Source: an uncultured Oscillibacter sp.
GTDB lineage: Bacteria; Bacillota; Clostridia; Oscillospirales; Oscillospiraceae
Length of the DNA stretch: 64,000 nucleotides
Assembly: GCA_900544615.1 (NCBI GenBank)
Contig: UQVS01000005.1
Coordinates: forward strand, 1-64,000
Direction of reading: 5' to 3'
The translations under genes were made by a program, and so were the position numbers. Shown here piece after piece: positions 41,367 to 50,015 of the stretch; the stretch's first letter is position 1; the number at the start of each line of letters is the position of its first letter. The notes under the pieces were generated by a model. It saw only the letters and a list, made by a program, of their open reading frames with translations. It was not told the origin of the DNA and did not search any database.

Positions 41367-41402
41367 AAAACCGCCCTGAAGCGTATGCTTCAGAGCGGTT
41401 TT
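41367..41402 (+). terminator. terminator after the orphan fragment
   Basis: AAAACCGCCCTGAAGC pairs with GCTTCAGAGCGGTTTT (one mismatch) around GTAT. Confidence 0.75.
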
Positions 41403-41507
41403 GGCAATATCAGGCCAAGTGCTGTCCGCAGACGGGAATATGGCGGAACAGCGAATCTGTCAACAGACCCCTGCGCCGGAACGCATGGCGGAGATGTAAT
41501 GCCTCCG

Positions 41508-43607
41508 TCAGACGTCCTGCTTTTCGGATGGCTGCTCTTTTTTCAGAAGATCCGTCATGCTGTCCAGACTGATTCCCAGAGTGGACGCGTTGTGCAGCAG
41601 AGCAGAGGTGGTGGGTTGAATGACGCCTGCTACACCCAGAGCGATCAGCATACAGTTAAAGCTGACAATGAAGCGGTAGTTTCGATGAATCCGCCGCATC
41701 AGCTGCTGGCTCAGCTGCCGCAGGGTCACCAGCTCAAAGAGATCCTCCGATGCAATGGTCACGTCGGCAATCTCGCGGGCAATGGCCGCGCCGGTGTTGA
41801 TGGCAATGCCGACGTCTGCCTCGGAAAGCGCCGGGGTGTCATTCACACCGTCGCCAATCATAATGACCTTCCGGCCCGCCGCTTTCTCCTGACGGACAAA
41901 GTTAGCCTTATCCTCCGGCAGCACCTCGGCAAAGAACTGATCCACGCCCACTTCCCGCGCCACAGCCTGCGCCGTTTTGCGGTTATCGCCGGTCATCATG
42001 ACCACCTTGCTGATACCGCAGGCATGGAGCGCTTCAATGGCCGATTTTGCCTCTTTCCGCAGGGGGTCGGCAATGCAGATCACCGCCGCCAGGCGGCCGG
42101 CGATGCACAGATACAGATGGGAGTATTCCTCCGGCAGAGCGTTGAATTTTTCCTCCTCGCCCGCCGGCACCACGCAGCCCTCATCCTCAAAGACGAAATG
42201 GGCGCTGCCGATGACGACCTTTTTATCCTCCACAGAGCTGGAGATACCGTGGGCCACCACATATTCCACCTGAGAGTGGTACTCCTTGTGATCCAGTCCC
42301 AGACGCCGGGCTTCTTCCACCACGGCATTGGCCATGGAATGGGGATAGTGCTCCTCCAGACAGGCCGCCAGACGCAGCATTTCGCTGGCGCTGTATCCGT
42401 CAAAAGACACGACTTTGGCCACCGTGGGAGTGGCGTAGGTCAACGTGCCGGTTTTGTCGAACACCACCGTATCGGCGTTGGCCACCGCTTCCATGAAGCG
42501 GCCGCCCTTGACGGAAATATGGTATCCGCTGCTCTCCCGCATGGCAGAAAGCACGGCGATGGGCATGGAAAGCTTCAGCGCACAGGAGAAGTCCACCATC
42601 AGAACGGCCAGCGCCTTCATGGCGTTCCGGGTCAGAAGATAGGTCAGCGCCGTGCCGCCCAGCGTGTAGGGTACCAGACGGTCTGCCAGCCGGGAGGCCT
42701 TGTCCTCCGCGGTGGATTTCAGCTTTTCGGACTCCTCGATCATCTTTACGATCCGGTCATACCGGCCGCTGCCCACGGCCTTTTCCACCTGAATCACGCA
42801 CTCGCCCTCTTCGGCCACCGTTCCGGCGTAGACATAGCTGCCGGGGCCTTTGGGAACCGGCATGGATTCGCCGGTGATGGACGCCTGATTGACCGTGGCT
42901 TCGCCGTTGACTACCTTGCCGTCCAGCGGGATCATACCGCCGGTGCGGACAACGATGCAGTCTCCGGCCTTTACATCTCCAATGGGGACAAGAACCTCGG
43001 TGCCGTCGGCTTTCAGCCAGACCTTGTCCACATTCAGGGACATGGCCCCCGCCAGATCCGCCACGGACTTCTTGTGGGTCCATTCCTCCAGAATTTCGCC
43101 CAGCCGCAGCATGAACATGACGGAGCCAGCGGTGGCGAAATCGCCCCGCACCATGGATACGGTAACGGCGGTGGCGTCCAGCACGGATACCGTCAAACGG
43201 CCGTGGAGCAGGGACGTCAGGCCGGCCTTGATATACTTGGCGGAGCGGAAGATGGCGATGGCGGTGCGGATGGGGGAGGGAAGGAACAGCTGATTGCCGG
43301 CCCGCCGCAAGACGGTGAACACCAGCTTGTCCTCAAATTCCCGGTTCAAGGCGCGGGAACTGTGCTCCGGGGCCAGTTCTTCCGACCGCGCGTAGGAGAA
43401 TACGGCCAGCGCGTGAAGCATGGCGTCCCGGCTGCCGGCATAGCAGATCACAGCGTCGCCGGTGCGGTCATAGACCTTAACGGACTTGGCACCGTCCACT
43501 TTTTTCAAATAGGCTTCCAGAATGTCCGCCTGCCGCAAAGACATGGCGCCGCAAAGGGTGCGGATCCGCATCCGGCCGGGGGACTCATGGAGAATTTTGC
43601 ATTTCAT
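41508..43607 (-). CDS. heavy-metal P-type ATPase (P1B-like) with an unusual SCALKL ion site
   Basis: The 699-residue pump has TGES of the actuator domain, DKTGT with phosphorylated Asp384, and the hinge GDGVNDTPALSEADVG. The transmembrane metal motif that is CPC, SPC or CPx in most P1B pumps reads DFSCALKLSMP (Cys342) with no Pro next to the Cys. The N-terminal region folds like an HMA domain but lacks CxxC. Similar pumps (CtpC-like) export zinc or manganese, so Zn or Mn is more likely than Cu, by inference. It lies behind the DUF6110 gene in one operon, with a hairpin between them. GGAGGCAATACC precedes the start. Confidence 0.9.
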   Translation of the reverse strand: MKCKILHESPGRMRIRTLCGAMSLRQADILEAYLKKVDGAKSVKVYDRTGDAVICYAGSRDAMLHALAVFSYARSEELAPEHSSRALNREFEDKLVFTVLRRAGNQLFLPSPIRTAIAIFRSAKYIKAGLTSLLHGRLTVSVLDATAVTVSMVRGDFATAGSVMFMLRLGEILEEWTHKKSVADLAGAMSLNVDKVWLKADGTEVLVPIGDVKAGDCIVVRTGGMIPLDGKVVNGEATVNQASITGESMPVPKGPGSYVYAGTVAEEGECVIQVEKAVGSGRYDRIVKMIEESEKLKSTAEDKASRLADRLVPYTLGGTALTYLLTRNAMKALAVLMVDFSCALKLSMPIAVLSAMRESSGYHISVKGGRFMEAVANADTVVFDKTGTLTYATPTVAKVVSFDGYSASEMLRLAACLEEHYPHSMANAVVEEARRLGLDHKEYHSQVEYVVAHGISSSVEDKKVVIGSAHFVFEDEGCVVPAGEEEKFNALPEEYSHLYLCIAGRLAAVICIADPLRKEAKSAIEALHACGISKVVMMTGDNRKTAQAVAREVGVDQFFAEVLPEDKANFVRQEKAAGRKVIMIGDGVNDTPALSEADVGIAINTGAAIAREIADVTIASEDLFELVTLRQLSQQLMRRIHRNYRFIVSFNCMLIALGVAGVIQPTTSALLHNASTLGISLDSMTDLLKKEQPSEKQDV

Positions 43608-43636
43608 GGTATTGCCTCCAATAAAACAAAAGAAAG

Positions 43637-43663
43637 AAAAGCCGCCGGTGCGGCGGCTTTTCC
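43637..43663 (-). terminator. partial terminator between DUF6110 and ATPase genes
   Basis: AAAAGCCGCCG pairs with CGGCGGCTTTT on the minus strand, followed by CTTTCTTTTG; read-through into the ATPase gene is likely partial. Confidence 0.6.
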
Positions 43664-43672
43664 GTGGTGTGC

Positions 43673-43957
43673 TTATTCTGCGGGGTCGGCGGCAGGTTCG
43701 GCCTCTGCGGCGTCCTCCACCACTTCTGCCTCGGCAGCGGCGGCGCGCTGGTCGTTGATGGCCTTGGCGTCAGCCAGAATGTCGCCTGCGCCCTCCTGCA
43801 CGTTGGTGACGGTGGTCATCACGCACTCTTTGGCCCGCAGCGCGGCGGCGGTAGCTTCCGTGTAAACCTTGCGGGCATCCTTGCTGGTGAGGATCTTAAT
43901 ACCGGCGGTGCCGAACAGGGTGCCGGCAGCAAACAGACCTAATTTCTTGAAATCCAT
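43673..43957 (-). CDS. DUF6110/DUF1490-like membrane protein, probable partner of the metal ATPase
   Basis: The 94-residue protein has one N-terminal membrane helix (KLGLFAAGTLFGTAGIKIL), the conserved stretch SKDARKVYTEATAAALRAKE with CVMTTVTNVQEGAGDI, and an acidic Ala/Glu tail. It matches DUF6110, which I link to the mycobacterial DUF1490 (PacL-type) proteins that scaffold the CtpC zinc exporter; here it is likewise next to a P1B pump. The tail has Glu/Asp but no His, unlike PacL1's metal-binding end. GGAGGTACTTATC precedes ATG 43957. Confidence 0.75.
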   Translation of the reverse strand: MDFKKLGLFAAGTLFGTAGIKILTSKDARKVYTEATAAALRAKECVMTTVTNVQEGAGDILADAKAINDQRAAAAEAEVVEDAAEAEPAADPAE

Positions 43958-43973
43958 GATAAGTACCTCCAGA

Positions 43974-44060
43974 TCATTTTTTCTTCAGACCCGTGACCAT
44001 AGTCAGGGCAAAGAAGAGAACGGCGAGCCATGCGAAACGCTTATGATGTTTCCTACATAA
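43974..44060 (-). other. possible micropeptide frame lacking a start codon, before DUF6110
   Basis: Between the operon promoter and the DUF6110 gene an open stretch reads CRKHHKRFAWLAVLFF then ALTMVTGLKKK and a stop: a basic Cys/His start, one membrane-like segment and a Lys end. GGAGGG (44061-44066) abuts it, but no ATG, GTG or TTG lies in frame at its 5' end; the only nearby ATG is followed at once by TAG. It may be decayed, use an odd start, or be chance. Confidence 0.3.
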
Positions 44061-44083
44061 CCCTCCTTTTTTATTGTGCCGCT

Positions 44084-44112
44084 ATTGTAGCACGGGGGAT
44101 ATGGAATTGCAA
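44084..44112 (-). promoter_or_regulatory. promoter of the DUF6110-ATPase operon
   Basis: TTGCAA and TACAAT, 17-bp spacer, TGC before the -10 box. 44113-44302 upstream shows no gene. Confidence 0.75.
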
Positions 44113-44302
44113 GAGAAATTCGTGAACAAATTGTGAAAAAAGTGCGACTTTTTATGGATTATATTCATTAGATGCCCCAAACGAAAAGTTAAAGTTCACT
44201 AATTCGGGAACTCGAACTTTGCGGAAGAAAGGCGGCGAGCGGTTTCCGGTATCCCCACTGCCTGATTTGGCGAGGGCGGTGCATCCCACAGCCAACAGAG
44301 TT

Positions 44303-44341
44303 AAAGAAACGCCATCCATAAACATGGGTGGCGTTTCTGAT
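44303..44341 (-). terminator. ppdK terminator
   Basis: AGAAACGCCACCCA pairs with TGGATGGCGTTTCT (one mismatch) on the minus strand, followed by TTAACTC. Confidence 0.75.
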
Positions 44342-44365
44342 TAGTTACCGGGAAATAGGCAGAGT

Positions 44366-46999
44366 TCAGTTCCCTGCGTCCTTAATAGCAGCCTGTGCGG
44401 CGGCCAGACGGGCGATGGGTACACGGAAAGGAGAGCAGGACACATAGTCCAGCCCCACCCGGTGGCAGAACTCCACAGAGGAGGGGTCGCCGCCATGCTC
44501 GCCGCAGATGCCCAGATGCAGGTCGGGGTTGGTGGAGCGACCCAGCTTGCAGGCCATGTCCACCAGCTTGCCGACACCCTTCTGATCCAGCTTGGCAAAG
44601 GGATCGTTTTCGTAGATCTTCTTATCGTAGTAAGCGCCCAGGAACTTGCCTGCATCGTCGCGGGAGAAGCCGAAAGTCATCTGGGTCAGATCGTTGGTGC
44701 CGAAAGAGAAGAAGGCGGCCTCTCTGGCGATTTCGTCCGCCGTCAGGGCGGCGCGGGGAATCTCAATCATGGTACCCACCAGATACTTCATGTCAGAACC
44801 GGCGGCCTTGATGATCTCGTCGGCGGTCTTTGTGACCACATCCTTAACGTACTTCAGCTCCTTGACCTCGCCCACCAGCGGGATCATGATCTCCGGGACC
44901 ATGTTCCAGCCAGGATGCTTGGCCTGCACCGCCAGTGCCGCCTTGATGACGGCGCGGGTCTGCATGGCAGCGATTTCCGGGTAGGTGACGGCCAGACGGC
45001 AGCCGCGGTGACCCATCATGGGGTTGAATTCATGCAGGGATGCAATGATGTTCTTGATGTCGGCAACGGACTTGCCCAAATCCTCCGCCAGCTTCTCAAT
45101 GTCGGCCTCCTCCGTGGGGACGAACTCGTGCAGCGGGGGATCGAGGAAGCGGATGGTGACGGGGCAGCCCTCCATGGCCTCATAGATGCCCTCAAAGTCG
45201 CCCTGCTGCATCGGCTCCAGAACGGCCAGCGCGGCTTCCCGCTGCTCCACGGTGTCGGAGCAGATCATACGGCGGATGGCACGGATGCGGTCACCCTCGA
45301 AGAACATATGCTCGGTACGGCACAGGCCAATGCCCTGTGCGCCGAACTTCCGGGCCTGCGCGGCATCGTGGGGAGTATCGGCGTTGGTGCGGACCTGAAG
45401 CCGGCGGTAGCTGTCGGCCCAGCCCATAACGCGGCCGAACTCGCCGCCGATCTCTGCGTCAGCGGTGGGAACGGCACCGTCATAGATCCGGCCGGTGGAG
45501 CCGTCGATAGACAGCCAGTCACCCTCATGGAACGTCTTGCCGGCCAGCTCGAACTGCTTGTTGGCTTCGTCCATCTTGATCTCACCGCAGCCGGAGACGC
45601 AGCACTTGCCCATGCCGCGGGCCACGACGGCAGCGTGGGAGGTCATGCCGCCGCGGACGGTCAGGATGCCCTGTGCGGCCTTCATACCTTCGATGTCTTC
45701 GGGAGAGGTTTCCAGACGAACCAGAACCACCTTCTCGCCCCGTTCCGCCCATACTTTGGCGTCCTCGGCGGTAAAAACGATCTTGCCGGAGGCGGCGCCG
45801 GGGGAGGCGGCCAGTGCGGAACCGATGACGGGCGTATTCTTCAGCACCTTGGTGTCAAACTGGGGATGGAGCAGGGTATCCAGAGACCGGGGTTCGATCA
45901 TGGCCACGGCCTTCTTCTCGTCGATCATGCCCTCGTCCACCAGATCGCAGGCGATCTTCAGTGCGGCGGCAGGGGTGCGCTTTCCGTTGCGGCACTGGAG
46001 CATATACAGCTTGCCGTGTTCCACGGTGAACTCCATGTCCTGCATATCCCGGTAGTGTTCCTCCAGAATATCGCAGACCTTGACAAATTCCTCATAGGCT
46101 TCGGGGAACTTCTCCGCCATCTCGCTGATGGGCATGGGCGTCCGAACGCCGGCCACCACGTCTTCGCCCTGCGCGTTGGTCAGGAACTCGCCGAAGAGCT
46201 TCTTCTCGCCGGTGGCGGGGTTGCGGGTGAACGCCACGCCGGTGCCGCAATCGTCGCCCATGTTGCCGAAGGCCATGGACTGCACGTTGACGGCGGTACC
46301 CCAGGAGTAGGGGATGTCGTTATCCCGGCGGTAAACGTTGGCGCGGGGGTTATCCCAGGAGCGGAACACGGCCTTGACGGCGCCCATCAGCTGCTCCTTG
46401 GGGTCGGCAGGGAACTCCTGACCGATCTTGGACTTGTACTCAGCCTTGAACTGCATGGCCAGTTCCTTCAGGTCCTCAGCGGTGAGATCCACGTCCTGCG
46501 TGACGCCCTTCTTCTCCTTCATCTCGTCGATGAGCTGCTCGAAGTACTTCTTGCCCACTTCCATAACCACATCGGAGTACATCTGGATAAAGCGGCGGTA
46601 GCAGTCCCAAGCCCAGCGGGGATTGTTGGACTTTCTGGCGATAACGTCCACCACGTCCTCGTTGAGACCCAGATTCAGGATGGTATCCATCATGCCGGGC
46701 ATGGAAGCCCGTGCGCCGGAACGGACGGAGACCAGCAGAGGATTCTCGTGATCGCCGAACTTCTTGCCGGTGATCTCCTCCATCTTTTCGATATATTCCA
46801 TGATCTCGGCAAAAATCTCATCGTTGATTTTCTGACCGTCCTCATAATACTGCGTGCAGGCCTCGGTGGTAATGGTAAAGCCCTGAGGCACCGGCAGCCC
46901 GATATTGGTCATTTCCGCAAGGTTGGCGCCCTTGCCGCCCAGCAGCTCCCGCATGGCAGCGTTGCCTTCGGTGAACAGGTAGCAGTACTTTTTGCTCAT
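44366..46999 (-). CDS. ppdK: pyruvate, phosphate dikinase
   Basis: The 877-residue enzyme has the full PPDK length and landmarks: N-terminal nucleotide domain (ELLGGKGANLAEMTNIGLPV), the swivelling phosphohistidine domain GGMTSHAAVVARGMGKCCV, and the C-terminal PEP/pyruvate barrel ending GICGEHGGDP and VSCSPFRVPIAR. It interconverts pyruvate+ATP+Pi and PEP+AMP+PPi, in many Clostridia serving glycolysis with PPi. AAAGGAGAGATC precedes ATG 46999; a further in-frame ATG at 47059 has no site. Confidence 0.98.
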   Translation of the reverse strand: MSKKYCYLFTEGNAAMRELLGGKGANLAEMTNIGLPVPQGFTITTEACTQYYEDGQKINDEIFAEIMEYIEKMEEITGKKFGDHENPLLVSVRSGARASMPGMMDTILNLGLNEDVVDVIARKSNNPRWAWDCYRRFIQMYSDVVMEVGKKYFEQLIDEMKEKKGVTQDVDLTAEDLKELAMQFKAEYKSKIGQEFPADPKEQLMGAVKAVFRSWDNPRANVYRRDNDIPYSWGTAVNVQSMAFGNMGDDCGTGVAFTRNPATGEKKLFGEFLTNAQGEDVVAGVRTPMPISEMAEKFPEAYEEFVKVCDILEEHYRDMQDMEFTVEHGKLYMLQCRNGKRTPAAALKIACDLVDEGMIDEKKAVAMIEPRSLDTLLHPQFDTKVLKNTPVIGSALAASPGAASGKIVFTAEDAKVWAERGEKVVLVRLETSPEDIEGMKAAQGILTVRGGMTSHAAVVARGMGKCCVSGCGEIKMDEANKQFELAGKTFHEGDWLSIDGSTGRIYDGAVPTADAEIGGEFGRVMGWADSYRRLQVRTNADTPHDAAQARKFGAQGIGLCRTEHMFFEGDRIRAIRRMICSDTVEQREAALAVLEPMQQGDFEGIYEAMEGCPVTIRFLDPPLHEFVPTEEADIEKLAEDLGKSVADIKNIIASLHEFNPMMGHRGCRLAVTYPEIAAMQTRAVIKAALAVQAKHPGWNMVPEIMIPLVGEVKELKYVKDVVTKTADEIIKAAGSDMKYLVGTMIEIPRAALTADEIAREAAFFSFGTNDLTQMTFGFSRDDAGKFLGAYYDKKIYENDPFAKLDQKGVGKLVDMACKLGRSTNPDLHLGICGEHGGDPSSVEFCHRVGLDYVSCSPFRVPIARLAAAQAAIKDAGN

Positions 47000-47115
47000 A
47001 TGATCTCTCCTTTGATCTTTGCCCGGAACAGGCTGAATATATGAAGGGACTATCCGCATACCACCGCAGCAGAACCTATTTTTTAGTCTGCGATGGGTTT
47101 ATGTAACCGATTACT

Positions 47116-47144
47116 ATTATAATAAATCGTTTGAAAAAAAACAA
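47116..47144 (-). promoter_or_regulatory. ppdK promoter
   Basis: TTGTTT and a perfect TATAAT, 17-bp spacer, about 115 bp before ppdK. Confidence 0.7.
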
Positions 47145-47242
47145 TTACAGATCTCACAAGAATTTTCCGGGTTTTCGATCATTTTCAATAAAACCCCGGT
47201 TTCATTGGGATGGCTCTTTGTAAAAAGCGGAAGAAAATGCCG

Positions 47243-47285
47243 AAAAAAACGCAGCCGCGGTTCGCATTTGCGAACCGCGGCTGCG
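47243..47285 (-). terminator. thiT terminator
   Basis: A perfect 16-bp stem GCAGCCGCGGTTCGCA with its complement, then GTTTTTTT on the minus strand. Confidence 0.95.
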
Positions 47286-47310
47286 TGGGGAAAAAGGCTT
47301 CCGGGCAGGC

Positions 47311-47880
47311 TCACTTCAGGAGATCCTGCCCCAGAATATACTTTTTCAGCGGCTTGTACAGCACCGCCGCGATCACCAGCGCAATGATGGTGTTGGGCAG
47401 CATATAGGAGCCGTTATAGACGATGGAATAGGCGGACGGACTGGTAAACGTCCACTTCATGAACTCCGTGGGAGCTAGGATCTTGTAGATGGTCACGCCG
47501 CTGATATAGTGGACGATAAAGCGGCCCAGACAGCCCACGACCGTCCCCACGAAGATGCCCCACTTCTTGCCCTTGAACAGCCCGGCCAGTCCCAAAGGCG
47601 TGAAAGCCACCAGATAGTCCAGCAGCATGGATTGCCAACCCCATGCGTAAGCACCGTCGAAGATCAGCTGGAGCAGGCCGAAGGTAAATCCGGCCATCAG
47701 GCCGGGAGCCAGTCCCCAGCGGACGGCAAAGAGCAGAATGGGGAACATGGCGGGGGTCAGGGAACCGCCGTTGGGCAGCTCCATCAGCTTGATGTAGCTG
47801 AGCACCTGCGCCAAGGCCACCATCATAGCGCCTTCGCACAGCATCCGAACCCGGAGATGGGAATTGGTTTTTGCGGACAT
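47311..47880 (-). CDS. thiT: energy-coupled thiamine transporter S component
   Basis: The 189-residue protein has six hydrophobic segments and the ThiT pattern: LCEGAMMVALAQVLSYIKL, PNGGSLTPAMFPILLFAVRW, FDGAYAWGWQSMLLDYLVAF and RFIVHYISGV. ThiT binds thiamine and joins a shared ECF energising module, which is not in this window. A TPP riboswitch lies upstream. ATG 47880 follows AGGAGGG. Confidence 0.96.
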   Translation of the reverse strand: MSAKTNSHLRVRMLCEGAMMVALAQVLSYIKLMELPNGGSLTPAMFPILLFAVRWGLAPGLMAGFTFGLLQLIFDGAYAWGWQSMLLDYLVAFTPLGLAGLFKGKKWGIFVGTVVGCLGRFIVHYISGVTIYKILAPTEFMKWTFTSPSAYSIVYNGSYMLPNTIIALVIAAVLYKPLKKYILGQDLLK

Positions 47881-47894
47881 AAACGTCCCTCCTG

Positions 47895-47934
47895 AAAAAT
47901 AAGTACCGCAGGCCACCAAACGGGCTTGCGGTAC
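47895..47934 (-). terminator. TPP-controlled terminator
   Basis: GTACCGCA pairs with TGCGGTAC around a longer loop with CAAGCCCG, then TTATTTTT, placed between the aptamer and thiT; TPP binding should favour it. Confidence 0.85.
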
Positions 47935-47950
47935 GGAAAGACAGATTCAT

Positions 47951-48047
47951 TCACTTCCTACGCCGGCATTACCCGGATCAGGTTCAAGGGACAGCGGACG
48001 GTTTCAGTCCTGCATCTCAGCCGAAGTCCTCTTCAGCGCCCCTGTGT
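47951..48047 (-). ncRNA. TPP riboswitch (THI element)
   Basis: The minus strand carries ACAGGGGCGCT, then CGGCTGAGA, then CCCTTGAACCTGATCCGGGT followed by AATGCCGGCGTAGG, the conserved TPP aptamer in order. It lies between a strong promoter and thiT. Confidence 0.96.
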
Positions 48048-48069
48048 TCAGTTGTCTGCGGTCAAGTTG

Positions 48070-48098
48070 ATTATAGAAAAAGCAGAGGCTTTTGTCAA
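48070..48098 (-). promoter_or_regulatory. promoter of the TPP riboswitch-thiT unit
   Basis: Perfect TTGACA and TATAAT with a 17-bp spacer. Confidence 0.85.
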
Positions 48099-48152
48099 GC
48101 CCCTGCTCAGGCGGATCTTCGCGGGCAGTGCGACCCGAAACGGCCGCAGGGA

Positions 48153-49502
48153 TCAATCGCCGTGGTATTTGCCCCGCCACTTGCCGGAGACATAGTGGTA
48201 GACCGACAGCGCACAGGCCACGGCCCAGCCGATACCATAGCTCCAGTACATATAATCCGGGCCGAATTTGTCTGCCAGCAGGTACAGGAAGGGAACCCGC
48301 AGCAGAATAACGGAGGCGACCACATTGACCATGGGGTAAACGCTGTCCCCTGCACCCCGCATGGCGGAATTCAGCACAAACAGGGTGGAAAACAGCACAT
48401 AGGGCGGCATGACGCACCGCAGATACCCGGCGCTGGCGGCAATAACCTCCGGGTCGGGGGAGAAGATCTGGGACAGGGGATCGCACTGCCACACCACCAG
48501 CGCGGAGCTGACTACCGTCCAGACAACCGCCAGCGTGACGGAGATCCGCACGCCCTGCCGGGCGCGGTCCTCTCGTCCAGCGCCCATATTCTGCCCCACA
48601 AAGGAGATCACGGCGGCGGCCATGCTCTGGGTCGGCAGAAATGCCAGCGTATCCAGCTTGTTGCCTACATTGAACCCGGCGGTAAAGGCTTTGCCGAAGC
48701 TGTTGACCTTGGAGAGAACGAACATGGCGCCCAGAGCCACCAGAGACATCTGGATACCGCTGGGCAGGCCGATGCGGATGATCTCGGCAAAGAGTTTTCG
48801 GTCAAAAAAGCCGCTGAAGGGGTGAATGGCCAGCTGGGGATAATTGCGATTGATATACCAGATGCCGAACAGCCAGCTGCACGCCTGAGCAATGACGGTA
48901 CCCAGCGCCACGCCCAGCACCCCCATGGAGAAAGCCAGCACAAGCAGCAGATCCAGAAGAATGTTCAGAACGGTGGACACCATCAGGAACAGCAGGGTGG
49001 TGGAGCTGTTGCCCACGCCGTTGAGGATACCGGCGTTGAGGTTATAGCCGATGTTGCCGATCAGTCCGGCGCATACCACCAGCAGGTAAGTCCGGGTCTC
49101 CGCCCACGCGGCAGGATCCACCCGCAGCACGGTCATCAGGGGACTGACCAGCAGCAGCGCAATGATCGTGATGGGCAGGATACTGCGGACAAAGGCGGTA
49201 TACAGGCTGTCGATGGCGTGCCGCACTCGTTCCGGCTTCCATGCGCCGAACGCCTGGGCGATGACCACCGTGCCGCCGGTGGCAATGCCGGAGAACAGGG
49301 AGGTGAACAGGAAGATCACCGGGAATCCCACGCCTACGGCGGCCAGAGCCGCGTCGCTGACATAGTTACCCACCACCCAACTGTCTACCATATTGTAAAA
49401 CTGCTGCAAAAAGTTCCCTGCCAGCAGCGGCAAGGTAAACCACACGATATGGCGGAGAGCGCTGCCCTCCGTCATGTTGTGGATACCGCTTTCTCTTCTC
49501 AC
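48153..49502 (-). CDS. MATE family efflux transporter
   Basis: The 449-residue protein has the MATE double-repeat layout with about twelve helices: LPLLAGNFLQQFYNMVDSWV, GIATGGTVVIAQAFGA in the first half, LPTQSMAAAVISFVGQNMGA in the second. The family exports drugs or metabolites using Na+ or H+. The start is uncertain: GTG 49502 has GAGGTGG 8 bp upstream; ATG 49514 or ATG 49475 are alternatives. The gene stands alone. Confidence 0.93.
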   Translation of the reverse strand: MRRESGIHNMTEGSALRHIVWFTLPLLAGNFLQQFYNMVDSWVVGNYVSDAALAAVGVGFPVIFLFTSLFSGIATGGTVVIAQAFGAWKPERVRHAIDSLYTAFVRSILPITIIALLLVSPLMTVLRVDPAAWAETRTYLLVVCAGLIGNIGYNLNAGILNGVGNSSTTLLFLMVSTVLNILLDLLLVLAFSMGVLGVALGTVIAQACSWLFGIWYINRNYPQLAIHPFSGFFDRKLFAEIIRIGLPSGIQMSLVALGAMFVLSKVNSFGKAFTAGFNVGNKLDTLAFLPTQSMAAAVISFVGQNMGAGREDRARQGVRISVTLAVVWTVVSSALVVWQCDPLSQIFSPDPEVIAASAGYLRCVMPPYVLFSTLFVLNSAMRGAGDSVYPMVNVVASVILLRVPFLYLLADKFGPDYMYWSYGIGWAVACALSVYHYVSGKWRGKYHGD

Positions 49503-49531
49503 GATCCACCTCATTGTAATATGATGTATCT

Positions 49532-49560
49532 ACTGTACTCTTTTCCAGCAGGAAGCGCAA
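49532..49560 (-). promoter_or_regulatory. MATE gene promoter
   Basis: TTGCGC and TACAGT, 17-bp spacer, on the minus strand. Confidence 0.6.
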
Positions 49561-49746
49561 GCGCTGCGGTTGCTTTTTATGGGAAGACGGTTAAAATGAG
49601 AAAAAACAGAAAAGCCGCTGTAAAGCGGCAACTGGAGGCATTGTGCATATATGACGTAGGAGCTGGCTGGAGGCCATAATTTTTGTGCCGCCAAAGCAGG
49701 TGAAAAAGAGTCTACTGACGAAAGTACAACGGCTATATGCAGGGGA

Positions 49747-49981
49747 CGAGTACCTATGAGCATGGCAACAACTATGTTGGATAATGCTGCCATGAAGAAC
49801 TTTTTTGGCCTACTAAAAAGTGAATTGCGCTATCTGCAGATGTATTAATCGATGGAATGCGCCAAACAGAAACTGATTGACTATTTAGAAAACTATAACA
49901 ACCGCAGAATCAAAGCAAAGCTAAAGGGACACCGCCTGCAATCCACAGGCAGCAAGTCCTTTTGGCTGCTTGAACAGATTT
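49747..49981 (+). pseudogene. IS3-family (IS150-like) transposase remnant
   Basis: The plus strand reads a decayed C-terminal part of an IS3 OrfB integrase: LDNAAMKNFFGLLKSEL, a premature TAA, then QKLIDYLENYNNRRIKAKLK and a frameshifted tail. The catalytic DDE region's last Glu side is just retained, but the N-terminal two thirds are gone and no terminal inverted repeats are evident. 49561-49740 before it shows no gene. It marks a past insertion between the MATE and radical SAM genes. Confidence 0.85.
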
Positions 49982-50015
49982 GATTGTATACTTTGTCGAA
50001 CTTTGAGTACTTACT

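Noticed and set aside
41385..43865. 826-residue plus-strand frame over the metal ATPase
   Set aside because: Shadow; the ATPase on the minus strand has DKTGT and other motifs.
44462..47044. 860-residue plus-strand frame over ppdK
   Set aside because: Shadow of ppdK; no recognisable protein features.
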